Source: an uncultured Eubacteriales bacterium (GTDB lineage Bacteria > Bacillota > Clostridia > Oscillospirales > Acutalibacteraceae). From it: DNA of 64,000 nucleotides. This document shows, in pieces, positions 24,253 to 31,770 of this stretch. Location: NCBI GenBank assembly GCA_910584745.1, contig CAJUDG010000015.1, positions 1-64,000 of the forward strand, read 5' to 3'. The notes beneath the pieces are model-generated. The model saw only the letters and a list, made by a program, of their open reading frames with translations, made no database searches and was not told where the DNA came from. The stretch's first letter is position 1, and every line of letters begins with the position of its first letter. The translations under genes were made by a program, and so were the position numbers.

Positions 24253-25344
24253 CTATAGGGCGATAAGATACACGTCGGCCCCGGCCCCCTCATGGGAAAA
24301 GCTGCGCTCATACGCCCCGCCCCGGCCCTTTATCACCCGCACAGAGGGGATATTGTCCCGCTCCACGGAGATGTGCAGCTCCCTGAGCCCCGCCGCCCTG
24401 GCCCTGACGGTCAGAAGCCCCAGCATTTGCGTGCCGTACCCCCGGCCCCTTCGGGAGGGCCGCACGCTGTACCCGCAGTTTCCCAGGTCCCGGAGAAAGC
24501 CGTTGAGCCGGTGCCGCAGGTCGATCATGCCCACGATATTCTCCTCGCCGTCCACGGCAAAGTACGTGTCCGTCAGCACCCAGTCGGGGTTTACGGTTTT
24601 GGGGTCGGTATTCCTGTTGACGGACTCGAGCCACTGGTCATAGCTCTCGGTCTTGTCAAGAAGCTCGCTGCCGAAAATAATGGGCTCGTCATGGTCGAAG
24701 AACTCCTCCCGAAACTCCAGCGCCCGCTCCCTGTGCTCCGGCCCGGGCCGCTCAAGCCGTATCATGTCCGGGCCCAGCAGCAGCCGCCGCACCTGCCCCA
24801 GCATTCCGGCGGGAGCGGCTTTTGGCAGCTCCATCAGCCTGCCCCAAAGCCGCGCCCCCTGATAGGCGAAGGCCAGCAGGTCGAAGGCCCCCCGGGGGTC
24901 CGGGCAGGAGAACTCCCCGGTATCAAGGCCGTACCTGATAAGCTCCGTCCACCCGGCCCGGGAGGCCTCGTACCACCGGCTTACCGGCGGCGCGCCTGCA
25001 GCCTCCGGCCCGCTGTAGAACTCGCATACGGCAAGGCTCAGAGAGCTGCCGCCGTCCAGCATCTCGGCCTCGTACCGGCAGAGAAGCCCCTCTAAAACAA
25101 GGCTGGCGGGCACGCCCCGCTGTATCTGCCCGTGTATCTCCCGGTTCTGTGCTCCGCCGAAGCCCTCGAGTATGGCGGAAAATATCTGCCCGGTGCTGCC
25201 GAAGTGCCTGTAGAGCCCGCCCCGGCTGAGCCCCGCGGCCTTGCAGATATCCTGCATGGTGACCCCTTTGAAGCCCCGCTCACAGAACAGCTCCCGGGCC
25301 CTTTCGCATATGGCCTGACGTGTGGTCTCGCCTTTGCCTGACAT
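24253..25344 (-). CDS. TetR-family regulator fused to a GNAT acetyltransferase
   Basis: The 363-residue protein starts at 25344 after AAGGAGGTAATCTT. Residues 1-60 are a TetR helix-turn-helix (ITMQDICKAAGLSRGGLYRHF type), 60-180 the helical ligand domain, and from about 195 a complete GNAT domain begins (MIRLERPGPEHRERALEF) with the acetyl-CoA loop RPSRRGRGYGTQML and the late segment ERDNIPSVRVI. Two single-domain genes fused in frame would explain it: a regulator and the enzyme it would normally control. Two dyads in its promoter suggest autorepression. Confidence 0.85.
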   Translation of the reverse strand: MSGKGETTRQAICERARELFCERGFKGVTMQDICKAAGLSRGGLYRHFGSTGQIFSAILEGFGGAQNREIHGQIQRGVPASLVLEGLLCRYEAEMLDGGSSLSLAVCEFYSGPEAAGAPPVSRWYEASRAGWTELIRYGLDTGEFSCPDPRGAFDLLAFAYQGARLWGRLMELPKAAPAGMLGQVRRLLLGPDMIRLERPGPEHRERALEFREEFFDHDEPIIFGSELLDKTESYDQWLESVNRNTDPKTVNPDWVLTDTYFAVDGEENIVGMIDLRHRLNGFLRDLGNCGYSVRPSRRGRGYGTQMLGLLTVRARAAGLRELHISVERDNIPSVRVIKGRGGAYERSFSHEGAGADVYLIAL

Positions 25345-25358
25345 AAGATTACCTCCTT

Positions 25359-25407
25359 GCGACATTGATGTCGCTTTCATTATACGACACGCGCGTCGCT
25401 TTGTCAA
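25359..25407 (-). promoter_or_regulatory. tetR-GNAT promoter with two operators
   Basis: On the minus strand TTGACA (25402-25407), 17 bp, TATAAT (25379-25384). One dyad (CGAC/GTCG arms, 25385-25398) fills the spacer and a perfect one, GCGACAT-CA-ATGTCGC (25359-25374), lies between -10 and the ribosome site. Both share GCGAC...GTCG. Confidence 0.85.
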
Positions 25408-25445
25408 GCAAAAAAATAGGGGCCGCCCATGCGGCCCCTTAAAGC

Positions 25446-26051
25446 TCAGCCCTCATACTCCGGCGCGTCCCGCCGAAGCTTCTCCAGAATCCCATCAAAA
25501 ACGGCCTCTCTGTCCCTGGCGGTCTCAAAGTATGGCAGCCCCAGACGCTGGCACTGCTCCCGCATGAGCTTACTCTGCTCCACCAGATACCCGCAGCCCT
25601 CAAGCCGCTCCTCGTCGGAGAGCTCATAGGTATAGTCCTCCGGCGTGTCGAACTCCTTTTGTATACGGAACCGCTCCTCCACGGTCACGTCCCCGGTGAG
25701 CAGGTAGAGGATACCGCAGATATCCGGGTCAAGATACTTCACGTAATCCTCGGGCAGCAGCTGGTACATGTCTATCACCATGGGGCCGTTCTTCTGGTCG
25801 TACTCCTCCGGATCCGTCATGGCCCGAAGGAATGGGCCAATCCTGCCGCTGATGATGTGCAGGATGTCCATGGAGCTCTTGTTTTTATTCACGGAGAGGC
25901 CGGTATCTATGCCGGTCTCAGGAAAGCACCGCTCGAACCCGGCGATAACTGCGTCCATGCAGACGTGCTGCCAGCCGAGGGCCCTGGCCGCCCGCCGTGA
26001 CAGGGTGCTCTTGCCGGAGCGGGGGACACCGGCGATTATCAGGTGCTTCAT
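25446..26051 (-). CDS. P-loop kinase of the adenylate/2-phosphoglycerate kinase-like type
   Basis: The 201-residue protein has Walker A GVPRSGKST (residues 8-16) and a small-kinase layout with VIDMYQLLPED as a likely base or Walker B region (about 105) and RFRIQKEFDTPEDY as a lid. It could phosphorylate a small metabolite or act on an adenylylated drug; the substrate is unclear. It starts nine bases downstream of the FtsX-type permease gene in the same direction. Confidence 0.75.
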   Translation of the reverse strand: MKHLIIAGVPRSGKSTLSRRAARALGWQHVCMDAVIAGFERCFPETGIDTGLSVNKNKSSMDILHIISGRIGPFLRAMTDPEEYDQKNGPMVIDMYQLLPEDYVKYLDPDICGILYLLTGDVTVEERFRIQKEFDTPEDYTYELSDEERLEGCGYLVEQSKLMREQCQRLGLPYFETARDREAVFDGILEKLRRDAPEYEG

Positions 26052-26060
26052 AGATCCTCC

Positions 26061-29000
26061 TTACTCGGGAGCCTTCATGCTCTCGACCATGCTTATCCTT
26101 GCAAGCTTTCTGTACATCACCAGATTTACCAGCACGCTGAACAGCACCGTCAGCACCGCCGCCAGAAGGTAGCTGGGGGCGTATATGGACCGGCCGAACA
26201 TCACCATATCCACCTCCGCCGTGCGTATAACGAACTGGTGCAGCGCTATGCCCAGCAGCAGGCCCGCCGCCGTGCCTATGACCGTCAGCGCCGCCGTCTC
26301 CCGGTAAACGTAGGCCGCCACCTCGGACTCGTAGAAGCCCAGCACCTTGATGGTGGCCAGCTCCTTCACCCGCTCGGTGATATTGATATTGGTAAGGTTA
26401 TACACCACCACAAAGGCCAGCGCCCCGGCGGATATTATCAGCACCACCACGATATAGTTTATGCTGCTTATGCTGTTATTGAAGCTTCTTGAGAGCTCCT
26501 CGGTGGACATGGTCATTGCCACGTCCCCGCATTTCAGCAGCTCCGTGGTCAGAGCGTCCTCGCCGCCCTCCGGGCCCTCCTCCGGCAGCAGGCATAACAG
26601 GGAGTTCATCTCCGGCTTTACGCCGAAGGCTTCCTCATAAGCGGCGGGGGAGACGTACAGAAGGTGCTGAACGTAGTTTTCGCAGATGTCCGTTATGGTG
26701 AATCCGGCCTCTATGCCGTCCTGGTTCTTTACGGTTATGATGTCGCCGGCCTTAAGGTGCTGGCGCTCTGACAGCTTCTCCGTGATGATGACAGAGCTCT
26801 CACTATACTCCACAGGCGCGCCGCTGCCCCGGTGCCGGAACCGGAAAAAGTCCGGCAGCCGCCCGGTATCAGACGGCACAAAGATGGTGATATCGTCGGC
26901 AGGGTCCCCGCCGTCGGGCACCACTGACCCCGCGTCCTGAAGCACGGCGAGGGAGTTCTGCACCCGGCCTTCATCCTCAAGTATCTCCAAAAGCTCCGGG
27001 TCCTCAAGGGCGTCCTCGCTTTTCAGGCCCACTATCAGGTTATAGCCGCACAGCTCGCCGTACTGTATGCCCACGATATCGGAGATGGAGTCCCTTATGC
27101 CGAACCCGGTCACCAGCAGCGCCGTGCACCCGGCTATGCCGATAACGGTCATGAAAAAGCGCTTTTTATAGCGTATCAGGTTCCGGGCCGTGACCTTCTG
27201 GGTGAATTTCAGCCGGCTCCAGATGGGCGTGACCCGCTCGAGCAGTATGCGCTTTCCGGCCTTGGGGGCCTTTGGCAGCATGAGCCGGGCGGGAGCCTCC
27301 CTTAGGGCGTTCCAGCAGGCGCTCAGCGTGGCCGCAAGGGTGCACAGCGTGGCCGTCACGGCGGAGAATATGGCCAGGGGCCAGCTGAAGGGGGTGAGTA
27401 TCTGCGGCAGGTCGTACATGATGTTATAGGCGTTTATGATGACCGTGGGGAACAGCCACATGCCCGCCGCCACACCGAACACACAGCCCAGAAGGCTTGC
27501 CGCCGCGGCATAGAGCAGATACTTCCCGGCAATGCGCACCGGCGGATATCCCAGGGCCTTCATGGCCCCTATCTGCCCGCGCTCCTCCTCCACCATCCGG
27601 GTCATGGTGGTCAGGGCCACCAGGGCCGCCACCAGGAAGAAGAACACGGGGAAGACCGTGGCGATGGCCGCTATCTTGTCGGCGTTGGAGGCATAGCTGG
27701 AAAAGCCCGCGTTATCGTCCCGGGTGAACACGTACCACTCGCCCTGCTCTATACTGTCGATGTCCTCCCTTGCGTCCCGCAGCTTCTGTTCCGCGTCCGC
27801 AAGCTCCTTATCGGCCTCGCGCCTGCCCTCGTAGTAGTCCTCCCAGCCCTCTTTAAGCTCCTTCTCGCCGTCCTCAAGCTCTATAAGGCCGTCCTCATAC
27901 TCCCTGCGGCCCTCGTCCAGCTCCTTCTGTGCGTCCCGGAGCTTCTGCTCCGTTTCGGCCCCGGCCGTCTTCAGCGTGTTCTCCGCGCTGTATAGCTGGC
28001 CCTTCTGTGCGTCCAGCGCCGCCTGCTGATTTCTGAGCTCGGAAAGCTGGGCGTTCAGCTCCGCCTGGCTGCTGTCAAGCTTCGCCCGGGCGTCCTGGGC
28101 CTGCTTTTTGCCCTGCTCATACTCGGCAAGGCCCTTCTCCAGCGCCGCCCTGGCCTTATCGGAATCAGTCCCCTGGGCGGCCATGGCCTCGAGCCCGGCC
28201 TTAAGCCCCGCGAACTGCGCCCCGGCCTCTGGGGAAAGCTGCTCCAGCATGGTGACGGTCTCTATGGCCCATAGGTCCGAGCCGTCCCCCTCCGGCAGCC
28301 CCAGCTGGGCCGCCAGCCCCGCCAGGGCCGCCTTGCCTTCGTCGAGGCCGTCCAGCTGGGTCTTGGTCGCGTCAAGCTGGGCCTTGGCCGCGGCAAGCTG
28401 CCCCTCTGAGCTCTCCAGCTCCTTATACCCGGCGGTTATCTGGCCCTGGGCCGCGCTTATCTGATTTAAGCCGCTGTCAAGCTGGGACTGATAGCCGCTT
28501 ATCTGCGCCCAGCCGTCGTCTATCTCCTTTTGAGCCCTGGCTGTCTCAGAGCGGTACTCGGCCCAGCCGTCGTCTATCTCCTTCTGCCCGTCCTCAAGCT
28601 CCTTCTTGGCGTCCTCCAGCTCCTGCCTGCCGTCAGAGAGCTCCTTCTCCGCGTCCTCAAGCTCCCCAAGGGCGTCGGCAAGCTCCTTGTCCGCGTCGGC
28701 CTTGGCGTCGTCATACTCCTTTTGAGCGTCTGAAAGCTCGGCGTTGGCCTCGTCGATTATCTCGTTATAGCGCACCGCCGCCCGCTCCTGGCCCAGTGTC
28801 TCAAGCTCCGCGGACATGCCGTCTATAAGCGCATCGTACCCGCTGTTAAAGGAGTTCAGCTCCGTGCTGCCGTCCACCGTGATGTACGCGGCGGTGTAGT
28901 AGTCCTGGTCGAAGCTCTCCGGCGGGGTATATAGCTTCAGGTCGATAGAGCCGGTGCCCGCCTGGGTGCGCTCGTTTTCCAGGGAGATATACAGGGCGCT

Positions 29001-29522
29001 GCGCACCGTGCCCACCACGGTGAACTCCAGGACCATATTCCCGTTCTCCTCGCCGGGGTCCACGCTGAGCTTTTTGCCCACCCAGTCGCTCTCGCCGGTG
29101 AAGGTCTTTGTCAGTATCACCGCGCACTCGCCGGCACTCTCGGGGTACCGGCCCTCCAGCAGCTCCGGGAGGTACATCCCGGAGGAGGGCAGGGTGTGTA
29201 TCCGGGCGGTATGGGTGTCGCCCGTCTCAGAGACCAGAACTATATCCGTGTCATAGGCCGGGCCGACGCTCAGTACGCCGTCTGTTTCCCTGAGCCTGTC
29301 CATGTCCCCCTCGGTGAGCCCCTGGGTGGACACGACGCGCAGGTCGTACATGTCCGCCCGGTCCATATAGCTGTCGGCGCTTATGCGCATATCCAGGGGC
29401 GAGGCCAGCACCCCCGCCAGAAAGCCCGAGCCCAGGGCCACGATGGCGAAGATGGCCAGGAACCTGGACATGCTCCCCCGCACGGTGCGCAGGATATTCT
29501 TCCAGTACGAGCGGTTTACCAT
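26061..29522 (-). CDS. Giant FtsX-like ABC transporter permease with coiled-coil periplasm-side domain
   Basis: The 1153-residue protein begins with a membrane helix (FLAIFAIVALGSGFLAGVLA), followed by an extracellular MacB-like region and a very long coiled coil (about residues 245-600) full of Lys/Glu/Gln repeats such as ELEDAKKELEDGQKEIDDGW. Two FtsX domains follow with three helices each, near 620-760 and 1000-1145. It works with the ATPase encoded just upstream (overlap 7 bases). Such transporters export lipids, peptides or regulate cell-wall hydrolases; the cargo is unknown. Confidence 0.9.
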   Translation of the reverse strand: MVNRSYWKNILRTVRGSMSRFLAIFAIVALGSGFLAGVLASPLDMRISADSYMDRADMYDLRVVSTQGLTEGDMDRLRETDGVLSVGPAYDTDIVLVSETGDTHTARIHTLPSSGMYLPELLEGRYPESAGECAVILTKTFTGESDWVGKKLSVDPGEENGNMVLEFTVVGTVRSALYISLENERTQAGTGSIDLKLYTPPESFDQDYYTAAYITVDGSTELNSFNSGYDALIDGMSAELETLGQERAAVRYNEIIDEANAELSDAQKEYDDAKADADKELADALGELEDAEKELSDGRQELEDAKKELEDGQKEIDDGWAEYRSETARAQKEIDDGWAQISGYQSQLDSGLNQISAAQGQITAGYKELESSEGQLAAAKAQLDATKTQLDGLDEGKAALAGLAAQLGLPEGDGSDLWAIETVTMLEQLSPEAGAQFAGLKAGLEAMAAQGTDSDKARAALEKGLAEYEQGKKQAQDARAKLDSSQAELNAQLSELRNQQAALDAQKGQLYSAENTLKTAGAETEQKLRDAQKELDEGRREYEDGLIELEDGEKELKEGWEDYYEGRREADKELADAEQKLRDAREDIDSIEQGEWYVFTRDDNAGFSSYASNADKIAAIATVFPVFFFLVAALVALTTMTRMVEEERGQIGAMKALGYPPVRIAGKYLLYAAAASLLGCVFGVAAGMWLFPTVIINAYNIMYDLPQILTPFSWPLAIFSAVTATLCTLAATLSACWNALREAPARLMLPKAPKAGKRILLERVTPIWSRLKFTQKVTARNLIRYKKRFFMTVIGIAGCTALLVTGFGIRDSISDIVGIQYGELCGYNLIVGLKSEDALEDPELLEILEDEGRVQNSLAVLQDAGSVVPDGGDPADDITIFVPSDTGRLPDFFRFRHRGSGAPVEYSESSVIITEKLSERQHLKAGDIITVKNQDGIEAGFTITDICENYVQHLLYVSPAAYEEAFGVKPEMNSLLCLLPEEGPEGGEDALTTELLKCGDVAMTMSTEELSRSFNNSISSINYIVVVLIISAGALAFVVVYNLTNINITERVKELATIKVLGFYESEVAAYVYRETAALTVIGTAAGLLLGIALHQFVIRTAEVDMVMFGRSIYAPSYLLAAVLTVLFSVLVNLVMYRKLARISMVESMKAPE

Positions 29523-30217
29523 TCTATATCCTCCACCGGCACGGGATTTGGGTTCACCTCGTTTGAGACGGCCCTGCCGCTCCTTATGCGAATGACCCGG
29601 TCCGCCATGGCGGTCAGGGCCCCGTTATGGGTGATGACCAGCACCGTGCGGCCGGTCCTGCGGCAGGTGTCCTGCAAGAGGCCCAGGACAGCCTTGCCGG
29701 TGTTGTAGTCGAGAGCGCCGGTGGGCTCGTCGCACAATAGTATCTTCGGGTTCTTGGCAAGGGCCCGGGCGATGGCCACCCGCTGCTGCTCGCCGCCGGA
29801 GAGCTGGGCGGGGAAGTTACCCAGCCTGTCCCCAAGGCCCACGCCGGCAAGGGTCTCCCTGGCGTCCAGGGGGTTCGGGCATATCTCGCTGGCAAGCTCC
29901 ACGTTCTCAAGGGCCGTAAGGTTCTGCACAAGGTTATAGAACTGGAACACGAAGCCCACCTCCAGCCGCCTGTAGGTGGTCAGCTGCCGGGAGGTATAGC
30001 CGCTTATAACATTGCCGTCCAGCAGTATCCGGCCGCCGTCGCAGGTGTCCATGCCGCCCAGCATATTCAGCACCGTGGTCTTTCCCGCCCCGGAGGGCCC
30101 CACGATGACGCAGAACTCCCCCCGCTCCACATAGAAGCTGATATGGTCGGCGGCGGCTATCCTGGTCTCGCCCATGGTGTAAAACTTGCAGACGCTGTCA
30201 AATTCAATGAAATGCAC
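29516..30217 (-). CDS. MacB/LolD-type ABC transporter ATPase
   Basis: The 233-residue ATPase has all catalytic motifs: Walker A GPSGAGKTT (about 40-48), signature LSGGEQQRVAIARAL (about 140), Walker B ILLCDEPTGALD (about 160) and switch His in VITHNG. It is the first gene of an operon with the giant permease and the small kinase. The start follows GGGAGGTAACCGCG. Confidence 0.93.
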   Translation of the reverse strand: MHFIEFDSVCKFYTMGETRIAAADHISFYVERGEFCVIVGPSGAGKTTVLNMLGGMDTCDGGRILLDGNVISGYTSRQLTTYRRLEVGFVFQFYNLVQNLTALENVELASEICPNPLDARETLAGVGLGDRLGNFPAQLSGGEQQRVAIARALAKNPKILLCDEPTGALDYNTGKAVLGLLQDTCRRTGRTVLVITHNGALTAMADRVIRIRSGRAVSNEVNPNPVPVEDIEW

Positions 30218-30421
30218 CGCGGTTACCTCCCGGTTCAGAAAATCTCCCTATATTTTAACATAAAGATACCCCCAGGGGAAGGGGGTAATTGTAAAGTTTT
30301 TATGTTTTAACTGGCGAAAATCCCGGCAATTTTCTACGGTATGTCGGATTAAAGGCGGAGGGCATAAATTGCCGTGCCGGCCACACGTCCGCCGAGGTCC
30401 CCGCCCAGACAGCGGCAAAAC

Positions 30422-30793
30422 TCAAAGCTTGGGCAGCGGAAGTTCATAGACCGAGGTTATCCTGTCAGACCACTCCACAAGGGCGTTTACCGTAACGCGC
30501 GTCTGCTCCTGGGACTTGGCGAGGGCATCGACCTTGCCGTGCAGCTTGGTGATCTCAGACTTGACGCCCTGCATGTCGGACTTGAGTTCCCGGACATCAT
30601 CCTTCAAGCCCCGGACATCATCCTTCATGCCCTGGATATCATCCTTCATGCCCTGCATTTCATCCTTCATGCCCTGCATGTCGGACTTCAGGCCCCGGAC
30701 ATCCTCCTTCAAGCCCTGGATATCATCCTTCATAGAATGGATATCATCCTGCATAGTACCCAGTATTTGTAAAATTTTATCCTCGTTATTCAT
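30422..30793 (-). CDS. Heptad-repeat coiled-coil protein
   Basis: Start ATG at 30793 follows GTGGAGGTGTTAAA. The 123-residue protein is almost all coiled coil: at least eight seven-residue units of the form M/L-K-D/S-D-I/M/V-Q/R-G (for example GMKDDIQGMKDDVRGLK), then a LEU/VAL heptad part and a short C-terminal tail. No membrane anchor is present. Similar repeat proteins in clostridia have no known role. The unit count probably varies between strains because the DNA repeats are 21 bp. Confidence 0.72.
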   Translation of the reverse strand: MNNEDKILQILGTMQDDIHSMKDDIQGLKEDVRGLKSDMQGMKDEMQGMKDDIQGMKDDVRGLKDDVRELKSDMQGVKSEITKLHGKVDALAKSQEQTRVTVNALVEWSDRITSVYELPLPKL

Positions 30794-30803
30794 TTTAACA
30801 CCT

Positions 30804-30840
30804 CCACACAGATACATTATACATCAGGGCAAACAGCCTG
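30804..30840 (-). promoter_or_regulatory. Promoter of the coiled-coil gene
   Basis: On the minus strand TTGACA, a 17-bp spacer and TATAAT precede the start codon by about 25 bases. Confidence 0.72.
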
Positions 30841-30876
30841 TCAACATGAAAGGGGAGCGGGTCTGCCGCCGATATG

Positions 30877-31419
30877 CTACAAAAACTCCGACCCCGGATA
30901 CCGCTCCTTGGCCGCGGCCCAGTCATAATCCCTGAGCTCTCCGCTGCATAAAAGCTGTGGGTAGTCCCACTGGCGCAGCACCTCGAACACGCCCACGGCC
31001 ACGGAGTTTGAGAGGTTCAGGCTCCTGGCCCCGGACATCATGGGTATGCGCACGCAGCGCCCCGGGTTCTCAAAGAGCAGCCGCTCCGGCAGGCCCGCGG
31101 ACTCCCTGCCGAAGAACAGGTAGCAGCCGTCGGGGTACTTCACATCCGAGTGGCGCTTCTGGGCCTTGGTTGAAAAAAAGAAAAAATTACCGCTGTTCTT
31201 TTCAAAGAAATCGGATAAGCTATCATACTGAAAGAGCGTTAAATATTGCCAATAGTCAAGGCCCGCGTGGCGCAGGCGCTTGTCCGTGGGGGCAAAGCCC
31301 ATGGGCCCCACAAGGTGCAGGGCGGCCCCGGTGACGGCGCAGGTGCGGGCGATATTGCCGGTATTCTGGGGTATTTCCGGCTCTACCAGCACGATGTTAA
31401 GGCTTTTCTGTTGGGACAT
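30877..31419 (-). CDS. trmL: tRNA (cytidine/uridine-34 2'-O)-methyltransferase TrmL
   Basis: The 180-residue SPOUT enzyme begins with NIVLVEPEIPQNTGNIARTC (about 8-27) and has the knotted AdoMet site YLFFGRESAGLPERLL and IPMMSGARSLNLSNSVAVGV. TrmL methylates the wobble ribose of tRNA-Leu. The length is a little over the usual 155 because of the C-terminal extension. Confidence 0.93.
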   Translation of the reverse strand: MSQQKSLNIVLVEPEIPQNTGNIARTCAVTGAALHLVGPMGFAPTDKRLRHAGLDYWQYLTLFQYDSLSDFFEKNSGNFFFFSTKAQKRHSDVKYPDGCYLFFGRESAGLPERLLFENPGRCVRIPMMSGARSLNLSNSVAVGVFEVLRQWDYPQLLCSGELRDYDWAAAKERYPGSEFL

Positions 31420-31536
31420 AGCTTACCTCCATGGGGGAGAATAAAGTCAAAGGAGAGGGGAAAAATGAGCTTGAGGGCAACAGCGGCAATGCTGAAGCTG
31501 CTCCGTTTTATCATATTGTTGAGGAGGATAGATAAC

Positions 31537-31731
31537 ATGTATAAGCAGAGCATGAACGTTGCAAAAGGCGTGGGCCTTGGGCTGCTGACCGGCGCGGCAG
31601 TGGCGGCCATCGGCGCCAAGGCCATGAGCGGCGGGTCACACAAGAAGGCGGCCCATATGAAGAAGAACGCGAGCCGCGCTATCCACACGGTGGGGGATAT
31701 GCTGGGGGATATGGAGAAGATGCTCAGATAG
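31537..31731 (+). CDS. Small YtxH-like membrane protein
   Basis: The 64-residue ORF starts at 31537 behind GAGGAGGATAGATAAC. It has a glycine/alanine-rich hydrophobic segment (GVGLGLLTGAAVAAIGAKAM, residues 11-30), then a His/Lys-rich part and the helix TVGDMLGDMEKMLR. This shape matches small YtxH-type clostridial proteins of unknown role. An upstream in-frame stretch with another ATG at about 31465 is possible but has a poorer context. Confidence 0.7.
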   Translation: MYKQSMNVAKGVGLGLLTGAAVAAIGAKAMSGGSHKKAAHMKKNASRAIHTVGDMLGDMEKMLR

Positions 31732-31770
31732 GGGCCGCGGCGGGCTTTCATAACGAAGGCCCGTACATAT

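Noticed and set aside
22882..24258. Long open frame opposite pgk, and similar ones opposite the dehydrogenases, FeoB, gpmI and the peptide-binding protein
   Set aside because: They lie exactly opposite well-identified genes, have low-complexity Gly/Val/His or Arg/Pro composition and no ribosome sites; they follow from high GC.
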